This document shows positions 1 through 8,513 of a stretch of 64,000 bases of DNA, in pieces. The notes beneath the pieces were generated by a model that worked only from the letters and a program-made list of their open reading frames with translations, ran no database searches and was not told the origin of the DNA. The DNA lies in NCBI RefSeq assembly GCF_031457805.1, contig NZ_JAVDXI010000001.1:310001-374000 (forward strand). The letters run 5' to 3'. The position numbers and the translations under genes were made by a program. Every line of letters begins with the position of its first letter. Within the stretch, counting starts at the first letter, position 1. This DNA comes from Caulobacter sp031457805. Its GTDB lineage: Bacteria; Pseudomonadota; Alphaproteobacteria; Caulobacterales; Caulobacteraceae.

Positions 1-91
1 GGTAGCTCAGTTGCAGCGGCGCCTGGGCGTAGGCGGCCGTCGCGCTGAGGGCGAGGCTCAGCGCGGCGAAGGTGGCCAGGGTCTTGGTCAT
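1..91 (-). CDS. Secreted protein, N-terminal fragment (clipped by window edge)
   Basis: Only the first 30 codons are visible. They begin MTKTLATFAALSLALSATAA and continue to AYA-QAPLQL. This is a textbook Sec signal peptide: Lys at position 3, a hydrophobic core of about 15 residues, and an AxA cleavage site before Gln. The product is therefore exported to the periplasm or outer membrane. The mature domain lies outside the window, so no function can be given. The gene is on the same strand as the two acyl-CoA dehydrogenases and lies downstream of them, 122 bp beyond the stop of the first. Confidence 0.7.
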   Translation of the reverse strand, partial: MTKTLATFAALSLALSATAAYAQAPLQLSY

Positions 92-213
92 GTTCAGCTC
101 CCGAATGACGGAAGCCGGCGACCGTCTAAGCCCACCGCGGGCGGCCGGTCCGTCATAATGTGAACGACGGTATCCGGCGGCCGGCGGGGGGCCTATCCCC
201 TGAACAGGGGGTG

Positions 214-1347
214 TCAGAAGCCCATCAGTCGGGCGTAGCGATCTCGATGGAAACTGGCCCCGCCGAAGAGAGCCTCGGTGACGCGGGCGCGCTTCATGTA
301 GAGGCCGGCGTCATGGGCGTCGGTCATGCCGATGCCGCCGTGCATCTGGACCATCTCGTTCGACGCCAAATGGACCAGCTCGCTCGCCTTGGCCTTGGCC
401 AACGACGCCAGTGCGCGGCTGTCGGCGCCGGCGTCCAAGGACTCAAGCGCGGCCTCGACGCAGGAGCGGGTCGTTTCGAGATCGGTGAACCACTTGGCGG
501 CGCGGTGCTGAAGGGCCTGGAAAGTTCCGATGACCTGGCCGAACTGGGTGCGGGTCTTCAAGTAATCCAGGGTGATGTCGAAGGCGGCGCTGGCGCTGCC
601 CAGCATCTCGGCGGCGAGGCCCGCATAGGCGCGATCGAGCGTCGGCTCCAGCACGGCCCAGCCCTTGTCGACCTCGCCGAGCACAGCGTCCGCGCCGACC
701 TCGACGCCGTCGAAGACGATCTTGGCTGCGCCGCGCGAGTCGATCAACGACAGGTGCGAGCGACCAACGCCAGCAGCGTCGCCCGGCACGAGGAACAGGG
801 TCAGGCCCGCTGTGTCGCCCGGCTGCCCGCTGGTGCGGGCCGCGACGATCAGCAGGTCGGCGGCTTCGCCGTCCAGCACCAGGGTCTTGGTTCCGTTCAG
901 CACGTAGCCTGCGCCGCCCTTGGTCGCCGAGAGGGCGGTTCGGGCGGGTGCGTGATGAGCGCCTTCGTCGATGGCCAGGGTGGCGACAGCCTCGCCCGAA
1001 GCGATCTTGGACAGCCATGCCAGCTTCTGGGCGTCCGAGCCGCCCAGCTGCAAGGCCGAGGCGGCGATCATGGCGGTGGAGAGCAGGGGAGACGCGGCCA
1101 ACGTGCGGCCGGTCTCTTCCAGGATCAGCCCCAGGCCCAGATAGCCGAACGCGGAGCCATCATAGGCTTCGGGCACGATCACGCCGGCCCAGCCCATCTG
1201 GCCCATCTCGGCCCAGGCGGCGGGATCGAAAGTCTGCTTGGTCTTGCTGTCGCGCAGCTTGCGCAGGGCGCCGACGGGCGCGCTTTCGCTGGCCCAGCCC
1301 TTGGCGGCGTCGCGCAGCATCGTTTGTTCTTCAGTCAGGACGGCCAT
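214..1347 (-). CDS. Acyl-CoA dehydrogenase family protein (probable non-catalytic partner subunit)
   Basis: 377 aa with the acyl-CoA dehydrogenase fold: an N-terminal helical domain starting MAVLTEEQTMLRDAAKGWA, a middle beta domain, and a C-terminal helical domain with HGGIGMTD near residues 336-343. It lies 71 bp downstream of a second acyl-CoA dehydrogenase on the same strand, so the two are probably co-transcribed. The C-terminus lacks the EG(G)T segment that carries the usual catalytic glutamate, whereas the neighbour has it. Paired genes of this kind (for example FadE28-FadE29 of mycobacterial steroid degradation) can form alpha2beta2 enzymes. The family is secure. The substrate and the heteromer are inference. 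Confidence 0.88.
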   Translation of the reverse strand: MAVLTEEQTMLRDAAKGWASESAPVGALRKLRDSKTKQTFDPAAWAEMGQMGWAGVIVPEAYDGSAFGYLGLGLILEETGRTLAASPLLSTAMIAASALQLGGSDAQKLAWLSKIASGEAVATLAIDEGAHHAPARTALSATKGGAGYVLNGTKTLVLDGEAADLLIVAARTSGQPGDTAGLTLFLVPGDAAGVGRSHLSLIDSRGAAKIVFDGVEVGADAVLGEVDKGWAVLEPTLDRAYAGLAAEMLGSASAAFDITLDYLKTRTQFGQVIGTFQALQHRAAKWFTDLETTRSCVEAALESLDAGADSRALASLAKAKASELVHLASNEMVQMHGGIGMTDAHDAGLYMKRARVTEALFGGASFHRDRYARLMGF

Positions 1348-1418
1348 GTTCAGGCTCCTCGAAAAGTCTTGGTCTCGGCGCGCCGTGCCGACGGCGCGCG
1401 CTGTTTGCTTTGCGGCGG

Positions 1419-2624
1419 CTACTGGTGGTCCAGAAGACCCAGGACGCGCTTGGCGACGACGTTGAGGTTGACCTCGCTGGTGCCGCCCTCGATCGAGTTG
1501 CCCTTGGCCCGCAGCATGGCGCGCGGGGCGGCCAGCTCTTCAGCGCTGAAGCCGTCGCCCTCCCAGCCCAGACCCTGCAGGCCCAGAGCCTCGACCAGCA
1601 GCTCGGTGCGCTCCTGGTTCATCTTGGCGGCGGCGTACTTGATGATCGAGACGGCGGCGCTTGGCCCAGAGCCCTGCTTGGACTCCGCCTCGGCGCGGCG
1701 CACGGTCAGCATGAAGGCGTGAGCGTCCATGGAGTGGGCCGCCAGGCGCGCGCGGAAGTCGCCGTCGGCGATCCGGCCTTCGCTGTCGACGCCGATCTCC
1801 TTCTTGGCCGCCTCGACGACCGAAAGACCGCCGCCGCCGCCGAAGCCCGAGGCGCTGATGTTCTGGCGCTCGTACTGCAGCAGACGCTTGGCGATATCCC
1901 AGCCGCCGTTGAGCTTGCCGACCAGTTGCTCCTTGGGGACCTTCACGTTGTCGAAGAAGGTCTCGCAGAAGGGCGACGAGCCGCTGATCAGCTTGATCGG
2001 CCGCGCCTCGACGCCGGGCGAGGTCATGTCGAACAGCACGAACGAGATGCCCTCGTGCTTCTTGCTGGTGTCTGTGCGCACCAGGCAGAAGATCCAGTCG
2101 GCCTGGTCGGCGTAGCTGGTCCAGACCTTCTGGCCGTTGATCAGGTAGTGGTCGCCCTTGTCCTCGCACTTGGTCTGTAGAGACGCCAGGTCAGAGCCCG
2201 CGCCGGGTTCGCTGTAGCCCTGGCACCAGCGGGTCTCGCCGCGCACGATCTCGGGCAGGAAACGGCGCTTCTGCTCCTCGGTGGCGTACTCCAGCAGCAC
2301 CGGGCCCAGCATCCAGACGCCAAAGCTCATCAGGGCCGGGCGCGCTTTGAGGCGGCGAAGCTCTTGTTCCAGCACCTTGTTCTGGGCCTTGGAGAGACCA
2401 CCGCCGCCATATTCCTTGGGCCACATCGGTGCGGTCCAGCCGCGTTCGGCCATCCGGTCGAGCCACAGCTTGGCGTCCGGGTTCTTCCAGACCATCTTGC
2501 GGCCGCCCCACGGCGCCTCGTCCTCGCCCATTGGCGCGTTCAGGGACTTTGGATAGTTGGCTTCGAGCCAGGCGCGGGTGTCGGCGCGGAAGGCGTCGAG
2601 ATCGGTTCCCCCGAAATCGGCCAT
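1419..2624 (-). CDS. Acyl-CoA dehydrogenase (probable catalytic subunit)
   Basis: 401 aa, the usual length for an FAD-dependent acyl-CoA dehydrogenase, which forms trans-2-enoyl-CoA and passes electrons to ETF. Visible signatures are W-C-Q-G-Y-S-E-P-GAGSDLA in the FAD/substrate region (about residues 133-146) and a C-terminal IEGGTSEVNL segment near residue 380 matching the catalytic-glutamate motif. The ATG at 2624 is preceded by GGGAGATGAG on the coding strand, a good ribosome site. It is the first gene of a probable two-gene operon with the 377-aa paralogue. Substrate class cannot be read from the sequence, although this subgroup often acts on branched or steroid-like acyl-CoAs. Confidence 0.9.
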   Translation of the reverse strand: MADFGGTDLDAFRADTRAWLEANYPKSLNAPMGEDEAPWGGRKMVWKNPDAKLWLDRMAERGWTAPMWPKEYGGGGLSKAQNKVLEQELRRLKARPALMSFGVWMLGPVLLEYATEEQKRRFLPEIVRGETRWCQGYSEPGAGSDLASLQTKCEDKGDHYLINGQKVWTSYADQADWIFCLVRTDTSKKHEGISFVLFDMTSPGVEARPIKLISGSSPFCETFFDNVKVPKEQLVGKLNGGWDIAKRLLQYERQNISASGFGGGGGLSVVEAAKKEIGVDSEGRIADGDFRARLAAHSMDAHAFMLTVRRAEAESKQGSGPSAAVSIIKYAAAKMNQERTELLVEALGLQGLGWEGDGFSAEELAAPRAMLRAKGNSIEGGTSEVNLNVVAKRVLGLLDHQ

Positions 2625-2798
2625 GGTCTCATCTCCCTAAGCGGACCGGTGTTTGGCCGACACACTACGCCTCGCGACGCCGGCGGCAAGCTGTTTCAAA
2701 CAATCGTTCGCATCTTGGCGCGGGACCACGTCGGGCAATACGCGGTATAGAAACGCCTGCTCCTGGATCCCTTGGGGATTCGCGATTTCGGGATCTGG

Positions 2799-4460
2799 AT
2801 GTCCTCGACAGTTTTCAGGCCCGCGGCCCATGCGATCGCCCCCACCGTGGCGGCGATCCTGGCTGCGTCGGCGGGCGTCATGCTGTTGGCTTCTGGGGCC
2901 ACACCGTCCGAACCGACCCGCTTCCTACTGCTGCTCGCCTTCGCGCCGGACCTTCTGATCGAGATCAGCCACTTCTTTTCTTCGATCCTCGGGCTGGTGC
3001 TCCTTTTGCTGGCCTTTGGCTTGCGCGCGCGGCTCGGCGCAGCCTGGTGGGCGGCGCTGATTGTGCTTGGCGCCTCGGCGGTCCTGGCGATGTTCAAGGG
3101 CTTGAACTGGGAGGAGACCGCCATGTTGCTGGTCTGTCTCTTCCTGATACTGCCGTTCCATGACGCCTTTCCTCGAAAGGCGGCGCTGACCAAGATGGAG
3201 ATCACCCCCGGGTGGTTGCTATCGGCCGCTGCGGCGATCGTCGGCGCCTCGGTCCTAGGCTGGTGGTCATTTCACCACACCGAGTTCGCCGACAAGTCCT
3301 GGATCAAGATCCTGCAGGACCACGACGAGGCGGCGCGGGCCATTCGCTCGTCGGTCGCCGCCGCCATCGTGCTGCTGGCCGTCGGGGTCTGGCGGCTGAT
3401 CGCGACGGCGGCGACACCGCCCGTGGTCGATGACACCGACCCCGAGTTCGACCGCGTCCGCGCCATTCTGGCCAAGGCCGAAGGCGCCGAGCCCAGCGCC
3501 AACCTCGCGCTGCTGGGCGACAAGCGCTTCTTGTTTTCGGCCTCGGGCGAGACCTTCTTGATGTTCGGCGTTCGGGGACGATCGTGGATCGCTCTGGGGG
3601 CGCCGGTCGGCAAGCGCGAAGAGCGCATGGAGCTGTTCTGGCGGTTCCGCGAGCTGGCCGACGCCCATGCGGCGCGCGCGGGCTTCTACGGCCTTGGCCC
3701 CGACGATCTCCCCGATACGGTCGACCTGGGTCTGGCGATCCAGAAGACCGGCGAAAGCGCCGCAGTGCCGCTGGAGGCCTTCAGCCTTGTTGGTCGCCGC
3801 CGGGAGGTTCTCCGCCGAAACTGGCGCAAGGCCGGGGAGGGCGGGGCGGCCTTCGAGGTTCTGCCGGTGGGCGCGGCTCCAGCCATCATGGACGAGTTGA
3901 AGACGATCTCGGACTCCTGGCTTTCCCATCACGCGGGCGGCGAGAAGCGCTTTTCGATGGGCGGTTTCGATCCGCGCTACGTGGCCGAGTTCCCAGTCGC
4001 GATCGTTCGCAGCGAGGGCAAGATCGTGGCCTTCGCCACGCTCTGGACGACGGCCAGCAAGACGGCGTTCTCGATGGACCTGATGCGTTACTCGGACGAA
4101 GCGCCAAAAAACGTCATGGACTATCTGTTCGTTGAGCTCCTGCAATGGGGCAAGGACGAGGGGTACAGCGCTTTCGAGTTCGGAGTCGCTCCGCTTGCGG
4201 GGCTACAGGATCGCCCGCTGGCGCCGATCATGTCGCGCGTCGGCAGGCTGCTCTATGAGCGTGGCGAGGAGATCTATAACTTCCAGGGCGTGCGTCGCTA
4301 CAAGGACAAGTACGACCCTGTCTGGCAGCCGCGCTACATTGCCGCGCCTCAGAAGTGGGCCATCCCCTTCCTGCTCGCCGACATCGGTCTGCTGTCGTCC
4401 GGCGGCGTCTCCGGCCTGGCGAAACGACCCAAGAAGCAGCCTGAAAGGGCCGCGACCTAG
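2799..4460 (+). CDS. mprF: MprF-like DUF2156 protein (phosphatidylglycerol lysyltransferase family), short form
   Basis: About six hydrophobic segments fill the first ~195 residues. A soluble DUF2156/GNAT-like domain follows (roughly 220-520) with features of the MprF synthase domain: FGVRGRSWIALGAPVG, the RRNWRKA segment, FSMGGFD and the C-terminal FQGVRRYKDKYDPVW. MprF transfers an amino acid from aminoacyl-tRNA to phosphatidylglycerol and lowers membrane charge. At 553 aa this protein is well short of classical MprF (about 840 aa, ~14 membrane segments), so most of the flippase part is missing. I chose ATG 2799. A TTG at 2772 would add nine residues. It ends tail-to-tail on the next gene. 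Transferase activity and amino-acid specificity are inferred. Confidence 0.8.
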   Translation: MSSTVFRPAAHAIAPTVAAILAASAGVMLLASGATPSEPTRFLLLLAFAPDLLIEISHFFSSILGLVLLLLAFGLRARLGAAWWAALIVLGASAVLAMFKGLNWEETAMLLVCLFLILPFHDAFPRKAALTKMEITPGWLLSAAAAIVGASVLGWWSFHHTEFADKSWIKILQDHDEAARAIRSSVAAAIVLLAVGVWRLIATAATPPVVDDTDPEFDRVRAILAKAEGAEPSANLALLGDKRFLFSASGETFLMFGVRGRSWIALGAPVGKREERMELFWRFRELADAHAARAGFYGLGPDDLPDTVDLGLAIQKTGESAAVPLEAFSLVGRRREVLRRNWRKAGEGGAAFEVLPVGAAPAIMDELKTISDSWLSHHAGGEKRFSMGGFDPRYVAEFPVAIVRSEGKIVAFATLWTTASKTAFSMDLMRYSDEAPKNVMDYLFVELLQWGKDEGYSAFEFGVAPLAGLQDRPLAPIMSRVGRLLYERGEEIYNFQGVRRYKDKYDPVWQPRYIAAPQKWAIPFLLADIGLLSSGGVSGLAKRPKKQPERAAT

Positions 4461-4672
4461 TAACGCGTCTGGTTGCCGGTCTGGACGCCCAGAAGGTTCA
4501 CCAGATGCACGACCATCAGCATCAGTCCCACCACGCAGATCATCATCAGCGGACGCCACGGAACCATCCGCGGCCCCTTGAGAATGTTGATCGGACGGGC
4601 GCCGAGCCACCCGAAGAGTACGGCCAGGATCAGGAACAGGATCGCGGCGGCGGCGGTGACGGGCAGGTCCAT
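4457..4672 (-). CDS. Small conserved membrane protein, unknown function
   Basis: 71 aa with two predicted membrane helices (about residues 5-24 and 40-61) joined by a short basic loop containing GARPINILKGPRMVPWRP. The stop codon overlaps the stop of the mprF-like gene, so the two genes converge with no spacer. The start faces the podJ regulatory region. The compact two-helix layout and the Gly-Pro-Arg-rich loop look like a real gene rather than a shadow, but I do not recognise a function. Confidence 0.7.
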   Translation of the reverse strand: MDLPVTAAAAILFLILAVLFGWLGARPINILKGPRMVPWRPLMMICVVGLMLMVVHLVNLLGVQTGNQTRY

Positions 4673-4880
4673 GCGTGCTTCTAGGCCTGCGACAATCCGC
4701 CTGGCAAATGGTTAACCTGCGTTAACCCTCTTGCTTTTGAACCGCGCTACAGAGTGTTGGGACTCTGTCCTGATTCCTCCACAGTGAATCGCGCGGCCAC
4801 AACATCTGGCGTTTTCGTCGCGTTTACACCCCAGGAATCGGTGACTAGCGTTTTCCCCAGATGCGGGGAGATCGATTCGC
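4673..4880 (+). promoter_or_regulatory. podJ upstream regulatory region with five GANTC sites and a TTAA pair
   Basis: This 208-bp gap carries five CcrM methylation sites (GANTC) at 4761-4765, 4772-4776, 4786-4790, 4835-4839 and 4874-4878. It also has two TTAA half-sites at 4712-4715 and 4722-4725, separated by 6 bp, close to the CtrA consensus TTAA-N7-TTAA. A possible -10 element, GCTACAGA, lies at 4746. podJ is known to be cell-cycle controlled in Caulobacter, through GcrA with CcrM methylation and through CtrA and DnaA. The sites are seen directly; which protein uses which site is inference. Confidence 0.7.
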
Positions 4881-7802
4881 ATGACGGCGGCGTCGCCATG
4901 GAGCGTTAAGGGGATAGACCCCAAGGCACGGGAGGTCGCGAAGGACCTTGCGCGTCGCTCCGGCATGACTCTCGGTGAATGGCTGAACCGCATGATCATC
5001 GAGGGCGATGGTCCGGCCGCTGATCCGCGTCCGGCGGGGGACGAGGCGCCGAACCGCGCCTATCTCGAGATCGTCAAGGACGACGCGCCGCCGCGTATCG
5101 AGATCGCTGAACATCCTGCTGACGAGGTTGGCCGTGTCGCCTTGGCGTTGGATCGGCTGACCCAGCGCATCGAGGCCGCCGAAGGGCGCAACGCCGCGGC
5201 GATCACCGGCATCGACCATTCCGTCCGCGACGCGCTGGCGCGTCTTGGCCAGTCCGAACGCGAGCAGATCGCTGTCGCCGCCCGGTTCGAGGGCGCGGTC
5301 GACGAGTTGAAGACAGAACAGGCGCGAGCGGCCGAACGCCTGCGTCGCATCGAGGCCGAGGCAGCCGGTCCGCGCTCCGCCGAGGCTCTGCGCGCGCTGG
5401 AAGGCGCTTTGGGCAAGGTCGCTGGCCATCTCTACGAGGGCGAAGCGCGCACCCGCGAGGCGATCGCGACCTTGGAAGCGCGGCTGAACCAGCAGGTCAC
5501 GAGCGATCCCAGCGCCCTGGTCGACGCCGTGGTCGCGCGACTGGGCGAGCGTCTGGAAGCCGCCGAAAGCCGCACCAGCGAGGCGCTCCGCGAACTGGGC
5601 GCGTCGTTCCAGGCCCTGGATCAGCGTCTGGGCGCTGTCGAGAGCGCCAATCCCGCGACGGGCGTCCAAGAGCGTCTGGACAGCCTGGCCGCTACCCTCA
5701 CGCAGAAGATGGAAGCCGCGCGCCTGGAGATGGCGGCGAAGCTTCGCGAAAGCGCCGACGGCCGCTTTGACCGCATGGAGCGCAAGCTCGGCGAGATGGC
5801 CGCTCACGTGCAGGCGGCCGAGCAGCGCTCGGCGCAGGCCATCGAACGCATGGGGCGCGAGATCGTCGGTGTCGCCGACGCCTTCAATCGCCGGGTCCAT
5901 GCGGCCGAGAGCCGAAACGCCAGCGCCATAGAACAGGTTGGCGGCGAAGTCGCTCGCATCGCCGCAAGTGTCGAGCACAAGCTCAATCGCGCCGACAGCG
6001 TGCAAGCCCAAGCGCTTGAAAAGCTTGGTGGCGAGATCGCTCGTATCACTGAGAAGCTGGCTGAACGCATCGGCAGCGCCGAACGCCGCAACGCCCTGGC
6101 GATCGACGATGTCGGCGAACAGGTCGCCCGCGTCACCGAGCGCCTGAACCAGCGCCACGAACGCTCCAGCCAGGAGCTGGTCGATCGGATCCGCCAGAGC
6201 GAAGAGCGCACGCTCCGCATGCTGGAGGAAGCGCGCGAGAAGATCGACAGCCGTCTCTCGGAGGCGCAGCGAAAGCTGGAAGCCGCGCCGCCGCAGCCCG
6301 CGCCGGCCGCAGCGCCTGCGCCCGCGCCGGCGCGTCCATCGCCGCCGGCGGTCTCCCCGTTTGACGATAGCTATTTCAGCCAGGCCGCTTCGTTCAGCAC
6401 GGTTGAGGATGAGGACGACGCGTTCGACGCGCCGCCGGCTCCGACCCGGGGCTTCGACGTGGCTGAGTTCCCGGCCGCCGAGCCCGAGGAACCGGCTTTC
6501 GCTCATGACGACTATGCGATCGCCGACGGCTTCGAGCCGGAAGCGCCGCGCTATGAGGTCGAGCCCGAGGTCTCCGACTTCGCGCCGACTCAACCCACGC
6601 GGCCGATGTCGACCCGCGACATCATCGAGCAGGCCCGCGCCGCCGCGCGCGCCGCGGCCGCCGCCGAAGGCAAGGGGGGCGGGAAGCCCAAATCTGCCAA
6701 GAAGGACAAATCGACCAAGGCCAGCGGCTCGCTGTTCAGCGGCTTTGGCGGCTTCTCGACCAAGAAGTCCAAGGCCCGTCTGGGCGCGACGGTGACGACG
6801 GCCGTTGTTGTGTTCGCCGCCGCTGGGGCGCTCGGCGCCGGCGTGGGCGGACTTCTGTTGCTCAACAGCGACGACGTCAACACTTCGCCCAGTCGCGTGG
6901 CCCAGGCGATCGCCGGACGTAAGGCCGATGTCGAGGTCAATGGTCCCGAAGCCGACACCACGCCTGGCGCGCCGCGCGCCGCTGTCGCTCTGACCACGGG
7001 CAAGGTCGTGCCGGCCGAGGTCGAGGCGTCGGCCGCGCCGCCGACCAACGAAGCCAAGACCCTGTTCGAGGACGCGGTCCGCAAGATCGATTCCGGGGAC
7101 CGCTCGGGCGTCGAAACCCTCAAGCGCGCCGCGAACGGCGGCTACCCGGCCGCCCAGTTCTATCTGTCGAAGATGTACGAGGGCGGAAAGAACGGGGTGA
7201 AGGTCGACATGGCCGAGGCGCGCCGCTGGAGCGAGCGCGCCGCCAATGGCGGTGATCCGCGCGCCATGCACAATCTGGCCCTCTATTACTTCAAGGGCGA
7301 GGGCGGTCCGCGCAATTCAACGACGGCCGCCAGCTGGTTCCGTAAGGCCGCCGACATGGGGCTGGTCGACAGCCAGTTCAATCTCGCGCAGCTCTACGAA
7401 AGCGGCCTGGGCGTCAGCCAGAATCCCGCCGAGGCCTACAAGTGGTACGTGATCGCTGGCCGTGCGGGCGACTCCACCGCGCGAGGCCGCGCCACGGCGC
7501 TCCGCTCGCAACTGACCGCTGAGGCGCAGCAGACTGCTGATCGGTCGGCCCTGGCCTTCCGTCCGCAGACCCAGGTCCAGACCGCCAGCCTGTCGTCGGC
7601 CGCGCCGGCTGCGGCGAACGCCAATCTGGGCCTGGCCCAGCGTGTCCTGTCGCAGCTGGGCTATTATCAGGGGCCTCGCGACGGTGTTTCCTCGCCCGCC
7701 CTGCGCATGGCTATCGCCGCCTACCAGCGTGATCAGGGCCTTCCGGCCACGGGATCTATGGATGGTGAGACGCTCAACCGCCTGTCGGTGTACGCGCGCT
7801 AG
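4881..7802 (+). CDS. podJ: PodJ, polar organelle development protein
   Basis: 973 aa, essentially the length of C. crescentus PodJ (974). The cytoplasmic part (about 1-635) is rich in heptad-like A-E-R-R segments predicting long coiled coils, followed by a Pro/Ala/Glu-rich linker. A single membrane helix lies near residues 637-660. The periplasmic part has three to four Sel1-type repeats (about 750-870) and a C-terminal peptidoglycan-binding domain (about 913-973). PodJ marks the new flagellar pole and recruits PleC and CpaE, which drive pilus, holdfast and swarmer development. Its periplasmic part is clipped during the cell cycle. The start is right after the GANTC at 4874. A long open frame on the other strand is a GC artefact. 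Confidence 0.96.
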   Translation: MTAASPWSVKGIDPKAREVAKDLARRSGMTLGEWLNRMIIEGDGPAADPRPAGDEAPNRAYLEIVKDDAPPRIEIAEHPADEVGRVALALDRLTQRIEAAEGRNAAAITGIDHSVRDALARLGQSEREQIAVAARFEGAVDELKTEQARAAERLRRIEAEAAGPRSAEALRALEGALGKVAGHLYEGEARTREAIATLEARLNQQVTSDPSALVDAVVARLGERLEAAESRTSEALRELGASFQALDQRLGAVESANPATGVQERLDSLAATLTQKMEAARLEMAAKLRESADGRFDRMERKLGEMAAHVQAAEQRSAQAIERMGREIVGVADAFNRRVHAAESRNASAIEQVGGEVARIAASVEHKLNRADSVQAQALEKLGGEIARITEKLAERIGSAERRNALAIDDVGEQVARVTERLNQRHERSSQELVDRIRQSEERTLRMLEEAREKIDSRLSEAQRKLEAAPPQPAPAAAPAPAPARPSPPAVSPFDDSYFSQAASFSTVEDEDDAFDAPPAPTRGFDVAEFPAAEPEEPAFAHDDYAIADGFEPEAPRYEVEPEVSDFAPTQPTRPMSTRDIIEQARAAARAAAAAEGKGGGKPKSAKKDKSTKASGSLFSGFGGFSTKKSKARLGATVTTAVVVFAAAGALGAGVGGLLLLNSDDVNTSPSRVAQAIAGRKADVEVNGPEADTTPGAPRAAVALTTGKVVPAEVEASAAPPTNEAKTLFEDAVRKIDSGDRSGVETLKRAANGGYPAAQFYLSKMYEGGKNGVKVDMAEARRWSERAANGGDPRAMHNLALYYFKGEGGPRNSTTAASWFRKAADMGLVDSQFNLAQLYESGLGVSQNPAEAYKWYVIAGRAGDSTARGRATALRSQLTAEAQQTADRSALAFRPQTQVQTASLSSAAPAAANANLGLAQRVLSQLGYYQGPRDGVSSPALRMAIAAYQRDQGLPATGSMDGETLNRLSVYAR

Positions 7803-8009
7803 AGCCGGCCAAGCCGCGCCTCGTGCGTCGGTGCTATACCGCGCTCGACGCCGTTTGCCGACCGCCTCTGCGTGCGCGTGGGGACAAAGTCCATTGCAAT
7901 CAAACACCTTCCTGGGCCAATTCAGATCCTGACATCGGGCTTCTCGCGCTGAAGATCGTCCGTGGACCTATCGCGTCCGGTCGGTAATAGTCGGGCGCGG
8001 GGCAGGGTG

Positions 8010-8038
8010 GGCGACCAAGGTCGCCTTCCGAAGGAGTT
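8010..8038 (+). promoter_or_regulatory. Leader hairpin and ribosome site of the DUF3429 gene
   Basis: GGCGAC and GTCGCC form a 6-bp stem with a CAAG loop directly before the AAGGAG ribosome site of the gene starting at 8044. The hairpin has no U tract, so it is not a classical terminator. It could affect access to the ribosome site or mRNA stability. Confidence 0.35.
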
Positions 8039-8043
8039 ATGGC

Positions 8044-8505
8044 ATGAACGAGTCCGCGGGCGGGCGGACGCCGGTACCACCGGCGGCATGGGTCTTTGGT
8101 CTGTCGACCTTGATCCCCTTCTTTGTGGCTTCGGGCCTGTTCTGTTATGGCCCTGCGGCCATCCGGAGTTCCGCGCTGCTGGGGTTGTTGGCCTACGCGG
8201 CCGCGATGGTGTCCTACTTCGGCGGCGTTCGCACCGGCCTTGAGATTGAGAACCCGAGCCCGCGTTGGTCGGTCCTGGGCATTTCTCTGCTATTTCCGTT
8301 GGCCGGCTTTGGTCTGCTTCTCGGCGAGCTCAAGTTCGAACCGGCCTGGCAGCTGTCAGGCTTCCTGCTGGTGTTCCTGCTGCAGTGGGTTTGGGACGTC
8401 ACCGATCATGATGGGCCAAGCTGGCGGCCTCGGATGCGTACGTTGATGACCGCCGGTGCGGCGGTCTCCCTGGCGTTCTCGCTGGAGCAGGCCCTCCAGA
8501 TGTGA
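8044..8505 (+). CDS. DUF3429 family membrane protein
   Basis: 153 aa with four to five hydrophobic segments. The opening V-P-P-A-A-W-V-F-G-L-S-T-L-I-P-F is the characteristic start of DUF3429 proteins, followed by YFGGVRTGLE in the middle. These are inner-membrane proteins common in alphaproteobacteria and of unknown function. An AAGGAG ribosome site lies 7-8 bases before the ATG. The stop is 8 bp from the stop of pdeM on the other strand, so the genes converge. Confidence 0.8.
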   Translation: MNESAGGRTPVPPAAWVFGLSTLIPFFVASGLFCYGPAAIRSSALLGLLAYAAAMVSYFGGVRTGLEIENPSPRWSVLGISLLFPLAGFGLLLGELKFEPAWQLSGFLLVFLLQWVWDVTDHDGPSWRPRMRTLMTAGAAVSLAFSLEQALQM

Positions 8506-8513
8506 CGCCGACG

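Noticed and set aside
197..210. Terminator after the acyl-CoA dehydrogenase operon
   Set aside because: The CCCC/GGGG pair is very short and has no U tract on the minus strand.
4845..7271. 808-codon open frame opposite podJ
   Set aside because: High-GC shadow: it mirrors podJ coding constraints, has no recognisable domain and spans a clearly real gene.
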